A stretch of DNA of 6,665 nt from Acetobacteraceae bacterium (GTDB lineage Bacteria; Pseudomonadota; Alphaproteobacteria; Acetobacterales; Acetobacteraceae). Made by a program: the position numbers and the translations under genes. How positions within the stretch are numbered: position 1 is the stretch's first letter; each line of letters opens with the position of its first letter. The notes beneath the pieces were generated by a model. It did no database searches. It was not told where the DNA came from and saw only the letters and a list, made by a program, of their open reading frames with translations. The stretch covers positions 1 through 6,665 of the forward strand of contig CANJSR010000284.1 in NCBI GenBank assembly GCA_947476855.1, in the 5' to 3' direction. This document shows, piece by piece, positions 1 to 6,551 of the stretch.

Positions 1-1
1 C

Positions 2-403
2 GAGCGACCAAGCTCTCCCAACAATGCCGTGGCGGGCCCGGCGGGCAGCGGGCGGCAGGCGGTCGACCTGATCACGGAGCCCTACGCGGTCGCCCCGCAA
101 GCGCTCTATCCGATCGTGAAGGCCGCGCTGTCCACCATGCCGAACACCTATCTGCTGGCCGAATACGCCGACCGGTCGCAGATGCATTTCGTGGTGCGGA
201 GCAAGGTGCTCAACTTCCCCGATCTCGTTTCGATCCAGATCGAAACGGGCGGACGGGAGGGAGAATCGCTGATCACCCTCTACTCCCGCAGCATCTACGG
301 TTATTACGATTTCGGCGCAAACAAGGCTCGGCTTTTGCCGTTGCTTGCGCGCATCGACCAGGCCATCACCCAGGCGGAACAGCCGGCCACGCTAAAAAGG
401 TAG
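2..403 (+). CDS. DUF1499 domain-containing protein, 5' end outside the window
   Basis: The reading frame is open from the first bases of the window to a TAG at 401-403, so the gene very probably starts upstream. A GTG at 29 could serve as a start, but the frame before it reads ERPSSPNNAV, and an RPSSPN-like stretch is what I expect at the front of the DUF1499 domain, so I treat the GTG as internal. About 133 residues are visible. They contain ITEPYAVAPQALYPIV, an aromatic and charged middle (YLLAEYADRSQMHFVVRS), FPDLVSIQIE and LYSRSIYGYYDFGANKARL, matching the usual DUF1499 layout of alternating strands ending in an S-R-S-x-x-G-x-x-D-x-G-x-N-x-x-R motif. The molecular function of the family is unknown. 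Nothing in the visible part is catalytic, and any N-terminal signal or membrane segment would lie off the window. It ends 7 bases before the ABC transporter gene and is probably cotranscribed with it. Confidence 0.8.
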   Translation, partial: ERPSSPNNAVAGPAGSGRQAVDLITEPYAVAPQALYPIVKAALSTMPNTYLLAEYADRSQMHFVVRSKVLNFPDLVSIQIETGGREGESLITLYSRSIYGYYDFGANKARLLPLLARIDQAITQAEQPATLKR

Positions 404-410
404 TTCGACG

Positions 411-2165
411 ATGCAAGGTCTCGGCCAGTTCCTGAAGGACGCCTGGCGGCTGTCCAAACCCTATTTCGCGCACTCCGAGGAACGCTGGTCCGCCCGCCTT
501 CTGCTGGCGGCGGTCATCGCACTCAGCCTGGTTACGGTCGGGCTGACGGTACTGTTCAACTTCTGGCGCGCAGCGTTCTACAACGCGCTGGAAAGCAAGG
601 ACTGGGACAGCTTCATCGACCTGCTGCTGTTCTACAAATGGGATGAAAGCGGGCTGCACCCCGGCTTCACGCCGCTGGCCTTCGCCTTCATCGGCATCGC
701 CATCTACGCAGTGTATCTGAACCAATGGTTGCAAATCCGCTGGCGCCGCTGGATGACGCGCGTCTACCTGGACGAATGGCTGGCCGACCGCGCCTATTAC
801 CGCATCGCCATGAGCCCGGATCGAGGCCAGATCGGCACCGACAACCCCGACCAGCGCATCGCCGACGACATCCGCGAATTCTGCGACGCAACCCTGACCC
901 TGACACTCGGCCTGCTGTCCAAAATCGTTTCGTTGGTCAGCTTCCTGACGATCCTGTGGGGCCTTTCCGGCGCCATCACGGTCTTCGGAATCACCATCCC
1001 CGGCTACCTGTTCTGGATCGCCCTGATCTACGCAGTCATCGGCACCGTCGCGACGCACTTTGTCGGCCGCCCCCTCGCCGCGCTGAACTTCCGCCAGCAG
1101 CGGGTGGAGGCGGATTTCCGTTACGCCCTGGTGCGGATGCGGGAGAACGCCGAAGCCGTCGCCCTGATGCGCGGCGAGGACGTCGAGAAAGCCACGCTGA
1201 AGAACCGCTTCGGCGCCCTGATCGGCAACTGGCACGCGATCATGAACCGGACCAAGCTGCTCAATCTGGTCACGGTCGGCTACAGCCAGGCCGGAGCGAT
1301 CTTCCCGATCCTGCTGATCGCGCCTCGCTACTTCGCCGGGCAGGTGACGCTGGGGCAGATGTTCCAGACGGTCGACGCGATCGGACGCGTGCAGGACGCC
1401 CTGTCATGGGTGGTGGATTCCTACGCGGCGCTGGCAAGCTGGCGTGCGGTGGTCGAACGCCTCTCCACCTTCGAACGCGCGATCGCCGCCGCCCGCGCCG
1501 CGTCGCACGAAGGGTTCATCAAGACTGAATCCACCGACGGATCGATCCACCTGCGGGACGTGGACATGGTGCTGCCGAACGGCACGAAATTGCTGGATGG
1601 CGCGGATATCGACCTGACGCGCGGGCACTCGGTGGTGATCAGCGGCGCCTCCGGCAGCGGCAAGTCGACCCTGTTCCGCGTGATCTCCGGCATATGGCCC
1701 TTTGGCCAGGGACGCATCGAAACCCCCGCCAACATCTTCTTCCTGCCACAACGCCCCTACATCCCGCTCGGCTCCCTGAAGCACGTCGTCAGCTATCCGC
1801 ATCCCCCGACGCACTACCAGGAGTCCGCGATCGCCCAGGCACTGCGCGATGCCGGTTTGCCGGGGCTGGTCGATCTGCTCGACCGCGACGACAACTGGCC
1901 GGCCCGCCTGTCGGGAGGCGAACAGCAGCGCATCGCCCTCGCCCGTGCCCTGCTGGCCCGGCCGGACTGGATCTTCCTTGATGAGGCAACGGCCAGCCTC
2001 GACCCCGTCGGCGAGGCCGCGCTGTATCAGACGCTAAGAGAACGACTGCCGAACACGACGCTGGTGTCGATCGCGCACCGGCCCTCGGTCGCAGATTTCC
2101 ACAATGCCAGGCTGGTGTTTCAGCGCGCCGGCGACAGGCCCGGCGGCCTGGTCCCGCAGGAGTAA
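411..2165 (+). CDS. SbmA/BacA-like (YddA-type) ABC transporter, fused permease and ATP-binding protein
   Basis: A 584-residue half-transporter that should dimerise in the inner membrane. Residues 1-330 form the membrane domain, with hydrophobic segments near 29-52, 85-105, 160-187, 195-218 and 290-306. The first is preceded by an amphipathic SKPYFAHSEERWSARLLL-type stretch, and FNFWRAAFYNALESKDW is typical of the SbmA/BacA and YddA group (ABC_membrane_2-like). Residues about 375-580 are the ATPase: Walker A GASGSGKST at 412-420, Q-loop LPQRPY with Q447, signature LSGGEQQ at 500-506, Walker B WIFLDE at 520-525 with catalytic E525, and switch H556 in IAHRP. All key residues are present, so it should be active. 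Known relatives move peptides, vitamin B12 or bleomycin-like compounds; the substrate here cannot be read from sequence. The length fits YddA-like proteins (about 560-640). The ATG at 411 follows AAGG at 397-400. The stop is followed after 3 bases by the peptidase gene, suggesting peptide transport coupled to degradation, which is an inference. Confidence 0.93.
   Translation: MQGLGQFLKDAWRLSKPYFAHSEERWSARLLLAAVIALSLVTVGLTVLFNFWRAAFYNALESKDWDSFIDLLLFYKWDESGLHPGFTPLAFAFIGIAIYAVYLNQWLQIRWRRWMTRVYLDEWLADRAYYRIAMSPDRGQIGTDNPDQRIADDIREFCDATLTLTLGLLSKIVSLVSFLTILWGLSGAITVFGITIPGYLFWIALIYAVIGTVATHFVGRPLAALNFRQQRVEADFRYALVRMRENAEAVALMRGEDVEKATLKNRFGALIGNWHAIMNRTKLLNLVTVGYSQAGAIFPILLIAPRYFAGQVTLGQMFQTVDAIGRVQDALSWVVDSYAALASWRAVVERLSTFERAIAAARAASHEGFIKTESTDGSIHLRDVDMVLPNGTKLLDGADIDLTRGHSVVISGASGSGKSTLFRVISGIWPFGQGRIETPANIFFLPQRPYIPLGSLKHVVSYPHPPTHYQESAIAQALRDAGLPGLVDLLDRDDNWPARLSGGEQQRIALARALLARPDWIFLDEATASLDPVGEAALYQTLRERLPNTTLVSIAHRPSVADFHNARLVFQRAGDRPGGLVPQE
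2158..2162 (+). promoter_or_regulatory. Shine-Dalgarno of the M3 peptidase gene, overlapping the end of the transporter gene
   Basis: AGGAG lies inside the last codons of the transporter gene, directly before its TAA stop and 6 bases before the ATG at 2169. This placement supports ATG 2169 as the true start and means ribosomes finishing the transporter pass over the peptidase start site, a usual arrangement for translational coupling. Confidence 0.75.
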
Positions 2166-2168
2166 CCC

Positions 2169-3836
2169 ATGTCCCACATATTCTCCGCCATCACGGCCCC
2201 CCGGCCGGACCGCAACAGCCTGGCCCGAGACCACGCCGCCGTGACCGCCCTGCTGGATGGCGGCGACGTGCCGGCCGCCCTGGCGCTATGGGACCGCCAG
2301 CGTCGGGAGTACGACACCTGGAGCGCCCTGGTGCATCTCCGCTTCGCCCAGGACACCGCCAGCGAAACCGCCAAGGCTGATCGGGACTACGCCGACGGCC
2401 TGGCCCCCGAGGCAACCGAACACGAGATCGCCATCAAGCGCCGCCTGCTGAGCCTGCGCGACGCCGTGGCCCCGATCGTCGGCGCCCACGCGCTGGGTCT
2501 GTGGGAGAGCGACCTCGCGACCTTCGATCCCGCCATCAAGCCGGATCTGGAGGAGGAGTCCCGCCTCTCAGCCCGCTACACCGCGCTGCTGGCCTCCGCC
2601 CGGATCGACTTCCGCGGCGAAAGCCTGAACCTGGCTGGGCTGGATGCCTTCGCACAGGACCCGGACCGGGAGACGCGCCACGCGGCCGAACAGGCGCGCT
2701 GGGGGTTCTTCGCGGCGAACGGGGCCGAACTGGACTCGATCTATGCCGATCTGACGCGCCTGCGCCACAACATGGCCCGCAAGCTCGGCTACGAAACCTA
2801 CACCCCGCTCGGCTATCGCCGCATGCGCCGCACCGACTACGGCCCCGACGATGTCGCCCGCTATCGCCAGCAGGTCGCCGAACATGTCGTGCCCCTGGTC
2901 GCGCGCCTGCTGGAACAGCGGCGGGCCGAGAACGGCTGGGACCGGTTGCGCTATTGGGATGAGGCTCTGGTCGATCCCGCCGGCAATCCCGGCCCCGCCG
3001 GCGATCACGATTTCCTCGTGGCGCAGGCGCGGACGATGTTCGACCGCATGGACCCGCGCATGGGCGAATTCTACCGCATGATGGAACAGGGCGGGTTCCT
3101 GGACCTCAAGAACCGCCCGACCAAGGCCGGAGGCGGCTTCTGCACGTCCTTCCCGACCGAGGGCGTGCCCTTCATCTTTGCCAACTTCAACGGCACCCAC
3201 CACGACATCGGCGTCTTCACGCACGAGATGGGGCACGCGTTCCAGAACTGGGAAAGCCGGTCCCAGCCCTTGGCTGACTATTTGTGGCCGACGATGGAGT
3301 CAGCGGAAATCCACTCCATGGGGCTGGAGTTCCTGTCCTGGCCGTTCATGGAACTGATGGTGGGGGATGCCGCCGCCGACCGGTTCCGGCGCATGCACCT
3401 GATCGGCGCGCTGGCGTTCCTGCCCTACGGCGTCTGCGTCGATCACTTCCAGCACGAGGTCTACGCGAACCCGGACGCAACCCCGGCCGAACGTCACGCG
3501 ATGTGGCAGCGGCTGGAGCGGGTCTACATGCCCTGGGCGGATTACGGCGACCTGGAATATCCGGCGATGGGCGGGCGCTGGCAGGCCAAGCACCACATCT
3601 ATTCGTCGCCATTCTACTACATCGACTACACGCTGGCGCAGTGCTGTGCGTTGCAGTTCTGGGTCATGTCGCGGGCTGATTTCCCCGGGGCGCTTGATGC
3701 GTATGTGCGCCTGTGTGGACGCGGAGGAGAGGCACCGTTCCAGGACCTGGTGCGATCGGCCGGCCTGGTCTCGCCCTTCGCCCCTGGGGCACTGGAAGCC
3801 GTCGTCAGGGAAGCCCAGGCGTTCCTCGACGCCTGA
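2169..3836 (+). CDS. M3 family oligoendopeptidase (zinc metallopeptidase, PepF-related)
   Basis: A 555-residue protein close to the usual length (about 550-600) of PepF-related M3 peptidases. These hydrolyse short peptides inside a deep channel and act in the cytoplasm. No signal peptide or membrane segment is visible. The zinc site is HEMGH at residues 352-356 (H352, H356 ligands; E353 catalytic), and the third ligand is most likely E380 in ESAEIHSM, 24 residues after H356. The region KHHIYSSPFYYIDYTLAQ, with H475, H476, Y483, Y484 and Y487, corresponds to the conserved His/Tyr substrate-binding stretch near the C-terminus of M3 enzymes. Further family-like blocks are GGGFCTSFP and FIFANFNGTHHDIGVFTHEMGHAFQ just before and across the zinc site. 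The N-terminal 180 residues are mostly helical and match the PepF N-terminal domain in layout. The sequence looks closer to the non-PepF bacterial M3 subgroup than to PepF proper, but I hold that loosely. It is the last gene of the plus-strand run and is followed by a strong hairpin at 3907-3942. Confidence 0.94.
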   Translation: MSHIFSAITAPRPDRNSLARDHAAVTALLDGGDVPAALALWDRQRREYDTWSALVHLRFAQDTASETAKADRDYADGLAPEATEHEIAIKRRLLSLRDAVAPIVGAHALGLWESDLATFDPAIKPDLEEESRLSARYTALLASARIDFRGESLNLAGLDAFAQDPDRETRHAAEQARWGFFAANGAELDSIYADLTRLRHNMARKLGYETYTPLGYRRMRRTDYGPDDVARYRQQVAEHVVPLVARLLEQRRAENGWDRLRYWDEALVDPAGNPGPAGDHDFLVAQARTMFDRMDPRMGEFYRMMEQGGFLDLKNRPTKAGGGFCTSFPTEGVPFIFANFNGTHHDIGVFTHEMGHAFQNWESRSQPLADYLWPTMESAEIHSMGLEFLSWPFMELMVGDAAADRFRRMHLIGALAFLPYGVCVDHFQHEVYANPDATPAERHAMWQRLERVYMPWADYGDLEYPAMGGRWQAKHHIYSSPFYYIDYTLAQCCALQFWVMSRADFPGALDAYVRLCGRGGEAPFQDLVRSAGLVSPFAPGALEAVVREAQAFLDA

Positions 3837-3906
3837 TGCCAGCGGCGACTGGTCTGCACGCAGGGTCGGTGTGGCGGCTGCGCGCGCAATCAATACCATG
3901 CCAACG

Positions 3907-3942
3907 GCCGAGGCGGGTTCGCCGGAACGAACCCGTCTCGGC
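3907..3942 (+). terminator. Strong hairpin between convergent genes, probable transcription terminator
   Basis: GCCGAGGCGGGTTCG (3907-3921) pairs with CGAACCCGTCTCGGC (3928-3942) around a six-base CCGGAA loop. In the plus-strand RNA all 15 pairs form, one being a G-U wobble; in the minus-strand RNA the same position is an A-C mismatch, so the structure is better suited to ending the plus-strand operon. There is no T-tract after either arm, so it is not a textbook intrinsic terminator. It could instead be a stabilising 3' end or a Rho-linked stop. It sits 70 bases after the peptidase stop and 20 bases after the stop of the convergent RTX gene. Confidence 0.6.
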
Positions 3943-3959
3943 ACGCGGGAGAAGCGTGC
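3941..3959 (-). terminator. Small hairpin just after the RTX gene stop
   Basis: GCACGC (3941-3946) and GCGTGC (3954-3959) form a perfect 6-bp stem with a seven-base loop. It starts 3 bases beyond the RTX stop codon on the minus strand. It shares bases 3941-3942 with the larger hairpin, so the two cannot both form in full. No T-tract follows. A role at the 3' end of the RTX transcript is an inference. Confidence 0.35.
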
Positions 3960-3962
3960 GGA

Positions 3963-6380
3963 TCAGTAGAAGTGATAGTCTGCGGCTGTCAGTGTCACGG
4001 GGAAGACCGTGAAGTTGATGACCTCGGTCGACGAGCCATCCGTCACCGTCCATGCGCCGGCGACCTTGGCAAAGGTTGCGCCGATATCGTAGCCGTAGAA
4101 GTCGATATGATCGGTTCCCACGACGAAATCGGTGATCCGGTCGCCGTCCGCCGCCCCCTTGAGAAAGGCAAAGCTGTCCGCGTCCGCACCGCCGGTGAGC
4201 ACGTCCACGCCCTGGCCGCCATTCAGTCGATCAGCACCGTCGCCGCCGACCAACCGGTCGTCACCGGCCTTACCATCCAGGATCGTATCGGCACCGGTGA
4301 GCGAGCGGATGACATTGGCCAGGCCGTTACCGGTGCCCGACGTGGCGCCATCCATGAGGCGCAGATTCTCAACATTCGCCCCAAGGATGAAGCTGGGCGC
4401 CGAACTGTAGACGATGTCGTTGCCCATCGCGGAGGCCTCGACGACCGTATCGTCGATGCTGTCGACGAAGTATCGGTCGTCGCCCGCGCCGCCAGTCATC
4501 CTGTCGTCACCGACCATGCCATCGATGGTATCGTCGCCGACTCCACCGAAGATCCGGTTGTCTATCTCATTGCCTGACAGGCGCAGTGCACCCGCCCCCG
4601 CCAGAGCCCGGAGGACTTCAACTTCCTGGCCTGCCCCCAGAGCAAAATCGACGGTCGTATAGACGGTATCGGTGCCGCCTCCAGCGGCCTCGAGCACGCG
4701 ATCACCGGCATTGTCGACAAAATATCGGTCGTCGCCCGCCTGGCCGACCATGAGGTCGGTACCCGCCATGCCATCGATCGTATCGTTGCCGTCCGCGCCG
4801 TAGACGCCATTGTCGAACTCATTACCGCTCAGGCGTACCCCAGGCGCGCCCGCGATTGCCCTCAGGTATTCGACTTCCTGCCCCTGACGCAGGGCGTAGT
4901 CCGACAGGGTAAGGACGGTGTCGATGCCCTCACCCGCCGCCTCGACCACCAAGTCTCCAGCCTGATCGACAAAATAGCGGTCGTTGCCGACCCCTCCGAA
5001 CATCGCGTCGGCACCCGCCATGCCATCGAGCGTATCGCCCTCGACGCCACCATAGATGCGGTTGCCAAGTTCGTTGCCATTGAGCCGCAGCGCTGGTGTT
5101 CCGGCGTACGCCCGCAGGAACTCGACTTCCTGGCCCGCGCCAAGGGTGTAGTTGGAGAGGGTGAAGATCGTATCGCTGCCGCCTCCCACCGCCTCGAAGA
5201 CCTGATCCCGGACCTGATCGACGATGTAGGTATCGTCGCCATCACCGCCCGTCATATAGTCCGCGCCGGCCTTGCCGTTGAGTGTATCGTTACCAATCCC
5301 GCCATCAATGCGATTGTCGAGTTCATTGCCTCGCAGCGTCAGCCCCACCGCCCCGGCGTTCGCACGAAGAATTTCCAGCGCCTGGCCAGTTGCGAGGGTG
5401 TAGTCCACGCTGGCGAACACGACGTCGGTGCCGCCGGCCGCCGCCTCGATCACCTGATCCGCCGCATCGTCGACGTAGTAGCGGTCGTTGCCGAGGCCGC
5501 CCGTCATGACATCGGCGCCGTCCTTGCCATCAATTGAGTCATTGCCGGCCCCGCCGATGAATGTATCGACCGCCAGACCACCAGTAAGCCGGACGGAATT
5601 CGCCGCCGACAGGGTCGATGCATTCACCGTATTGCCTGAATCACCACCCATGACGGAAATCGACTTCCCGGGCAGGCGGATGAAATTCCCGTCGTTCACG
5701 GCCAGGCTGTTCGGCCCGCCATCGGCAAGGCGGAATGTCTGGAACCCGGTCACGCCTACGATGCTGGCCGCGCCGGTGGTCGTGAGGATGACCTGATTGC
5801 CCGTGCCGTCGTTCGTCGTCATGGCCCCCTGGATGGTGTCCGTGCCGATCGCGGCGGCCTCGACGAGCAGGGTATTCCCGCCGCCCCCGGTCTGCAGCAG
5901 ATTGCCGATGCCGATGCCTAGCGTGACCACATTCTTGCCGGTACCGACAACGAGTGTGTTGCCCGCGCCGTCTCCGACCGTGACGGCGCTGTTGCCGTTG
6001 CCCGTGGTAATCGTGTTGACGCCGTCACCCGCCTGGACCGTGCTCTTGCCGTCGCCCGTAACGATCGTGTTCTTCCCGCCGCCGACCGTGATCAAGGCAG
6101 GGCCGTCGTCCACCGTCACGGTATTGTTGCCGCTGGCCAGTTCTATCTTGACGCTTCCCAGGCCATTGATTGTAATGGTATTGTCGCCGACACCGGCCTT
6201 GATCCGGTTGGTGCCGCCACCCAGGGTCAGCGTATTGTTGCCGTTGCCCAATGTCAGCTTGTCATTGCCGTTGCCAAGCGTGAGGGTGTTGTCGCCGTCC
6301 GTTCCGATAATAATGAAATCGTCATCACCGAGCGTGAGCGTGTTGCTCGCGCCGCCGAGGTCGATAAACTGTACCGCCAT
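3963..6380 (-). CDS. RTX-type calcium-binding repeat protein, probable type I secretion substrate
   Basis: An 805-residue acidic, Gly/Asp/Asn-rich protein. Two ATGs are adjacent (6383 and 6380). I choose 6380 because the AGGAG at 6387-6391 lies 6 bases from it but only 3 from the first. There is no Sec signal peptide (start MAVQFIDLGG). Residues about 11-176 hold roughly eighteen nonapeptides of the form G-x-N-T-[LIV]-x-[LIV]-G-[ND]. Residues 177-275 are a linker with GFQTFRLADGG and NTVNASTLSAAN. Residues 276-695 are five modules of exactly 84 residues, each with paired glycine-rich RTX nonapeptides (such as GGAGDDRYFVD), then a beta-rich EAAGGGTDTV...GQEVEVLRALAG...LRLSGNE stretch. Residues 696-735 add three to four more canonical RTX units (KAGDDRLVGGDGADRLNGGQG). 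DRITDFVVGTDHIDF (747-761) and the end LTAADYHFY resemble type I secretion substrate C-termini. No protease, lipase or adhesin catalytic motif is visible, so its activity is unknown. No type I transporter genes are nearby. It converges on the peptidase operon and is a separate transcription unit. Confidence 0.92.
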   Translation of the reverse strand: MAVQFIDLGGASNTLTLGDDDFIIIGTDGDNTLTLGNGNDKLTLGNGNNTLTLGGGTNRIKAGVGDNTITINGLGSVKIELASGNNTVTVDDGPALITVGGGKNTIVTGDGKSTVQAGDGVNTITTGNGNSAVTVGDGAGNTLVVGTGKNVVTLGIGIGNLLQTGGGGNTLLVEAAAIGTDTIQGAMTTNDGTGNQVILTTTGAASIVGVTGFQTFRLADGGPNSLAVNDGNFIRLPGKSISVMGGDSGNTVNASTLSAANSVRLTGGLAVDTFIGGAGNDSIDGKDGADVMTGGLGNDRYYVDDAADQVIEAAAGGTDVVFASVDYTLATGQALEILRANAGAVGLTLRGNELDNRIDGGIGNDTLNGKAGADYMTGGDGDDTYIVDQVRDQVFEAVGGGSDTIFTLSNYTLGAGQEVEFLRAYAGTPALRLNGNELGNRIYGGVEGDTLDGMAGADAMFGGVGNDRYFVDQAGDLVVEAAGEGIDTVLTLSDYALRQGQEVEYLRAIAGAPGVRLSGNEFDNGVYGADGNDTIDGMAGTDLMVGQAGDDRYFVDNAGDRVLEAAGGGTDTVYTTVDFALGAGQEVEVLRALAGAGALRLSGNEIDNRIFGGVGDDTIDGMVGDDRMTGGAGDDRYFVDSIDDTVVEASAMGNDIVYSSAPSFILGANVENLRLMDGATSGTGNGLANVIRSLTGADTILDGKAGDDRLVGGDGADRLNGGQGVDVLTGGADADSFAFLKGAADGDRITDFVVGTDHIDFYGYDIGATFAKVAGAWTVTDGSSTEVINFTVFPVTLTAADYHFY
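4296..5555 (-). repeat. Five tandem 252-bp (84-residue) coding repeats in the RTX gene
   Basis: Units run 5304-5555, 5052-5303, 4800-5051, 4548-4799 and 4296-4547, in reading order of the minus strand. The YFVD-like landmark codons end at plus-strand positions 5469, 5217, 4965, 4713 and 4461, which is exactly 252 bases each time, with no insertion or deletion. Base identity between units is only partial, so this is an old duplication kept in register. Units 1 to 4 share a GQ-[EA]-[LV]-E-x-LRA core. Unit 5 replaces it with GANVENLRL, the commoner RTX form, and leads into the C-terminal tail. Confidence 0.9.
5853..6350 (-). repeat. Array of about eighteen 27-bp (nine-residue) Asn-rich repeats at the RTX N-terminus
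   Basis: The first residue of the N-T-[LIV] element falls at residues 13, 22 (degenerate), 31, 40, 49, 58, 67, 77, 86, 95, 104, 113, 122, 131, 141, 150, 160 and 169. The step is nine residues except for three steps of ten. NTLTLG recurs exactly at 13, 31 and 49. Alternating hydrophobic residues followed by a Gly turn predict a stacked beta-roll or beta-helix. The spacing is that of RTX nonapeptides, but Asp at the metal position is mostly Asn or Ser. Confidence 0.8.
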
Positions 6381-6385
6381 CATAT

Positions 6386-6391
6386 TCTCCT
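6386..6391 (-). promoter_or_regulatory. Shine-Dalgarno of the RTX gene; decides between two adjacent ATGs
   Basis: On the minus strand AGGAGA is followed by the two consecutive ATGs. The spacing from AGGAG is 3 bases to the ATG at 6383 and 6 bases to the ATG at 6380. Normal spacing favours 6380. The choice changes the protein by a single Met. Confidence 0.75.
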
Positions 6392-6428
6392 GTAATTAAA
6401 CCGATCGAAAGCAACCCGCATGAAATTG

Positions 6429-6470
6429 GAGAGGGGGAACCTCTCGGCGCCAGCGGCCCCATGAGGGGCC
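6429..6470 (-). other. Two perfect hairpins in the leader upstream of the RTX gene
   Basis: GGCCCC (6455-6460) pairs with GGGGCC (6465-6470) around four bases, and GAGAGG (6429-6434) pairs with CCTCTC (6440-6445) around five bases. They are flanked by two copies of TGAAATT (6421-6427 and 6473-6479). If transcription of the RTX gene begins upstream of 6470, both would fold in its 5' untranslated RNA, about 38 bases before the Shine-Dalgarno. I could not identify a convincing promoter, so whether this is a leader structure, an operator or part of the promoter region is open. Confidence 0.4.
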
Positions 6471-6551
6471 AGTGAAATTCGTCAACGGGGGGTTTGTCTT
6501 GACCGGTGGATTTAACTAATACCAACCGCCCCAACCGCTGACTCACGCTGG

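Noticed and set aside
29..31. GTG at 29 as the start of the DUF1499 gene
   Set aside because: Family-like sequence (RPSSPN) continues upstream in the same open frame to the window edge, so the true start is most likely outside.
366..1235. A 289-codon minus-strand open frame opposite the transporter
   Set aside because: It is the GC-driven mirror of a strongly supported gene. Its product is a low-information Asp/Gln/Ala/Val mix without motifs, and it lies entirely opposite the transporter membrane domain and the end of the DUF1499 gene.
725..1528. A 267-codon plus-strand frame inside the transporter gene
   Set aside because: It is the Arg/Pro-rich out-of-frame reading typical of high-GC genes, without a ribosome binding site or family resemblance.
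2568..3944. Two long minus-strand frames (2568-3236 and 3300-3944) opposite the peptidase
   Set aside because: Both are opposite conserved catalytic sequence of the M3 peptidase, and their products have shadow-like composition.
3972..4577. A 201-codon plus-strand frame opposite the RTX C-terminus
   Set aside because: It follows the repeat periodicity of the RTX gene on the other strand and has no independent domain signature.
4296..5555. Regularly spaced repeats that might suggest a CRISPR array
   Set aside because: The period is 252 bases, the similarity spans the whole unit, and every unit stays in one reading frame, so this is a protein repeat.
5797..6399. A 200-codon plus-strand Pro/Ser/Val-rich frame opposite the RTX N-terminus
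   Set aside because: Its PSPSVTVLLPLP-like repeats are the reverse complement of the Asn/Gly nonapeptide codons. It is a mirror of the repeat array and not a secreted or mucin-like gene.
6391..6420. TTTAAT on the minus strand near 6395 as a -10 box for the RTX gene
   Set aside because: It is only a few bases from the Shine-Dalgarno, so the transcript would start inside or after it, and no -35 element sits at proper spacing.
6480..6485. TTGACG on the minus strand as a -35 box
   Set aside because: The region 16-18 bases downstream is the GC-rich hairpin CCCCTCATGGGG, with no -10-like sequence.
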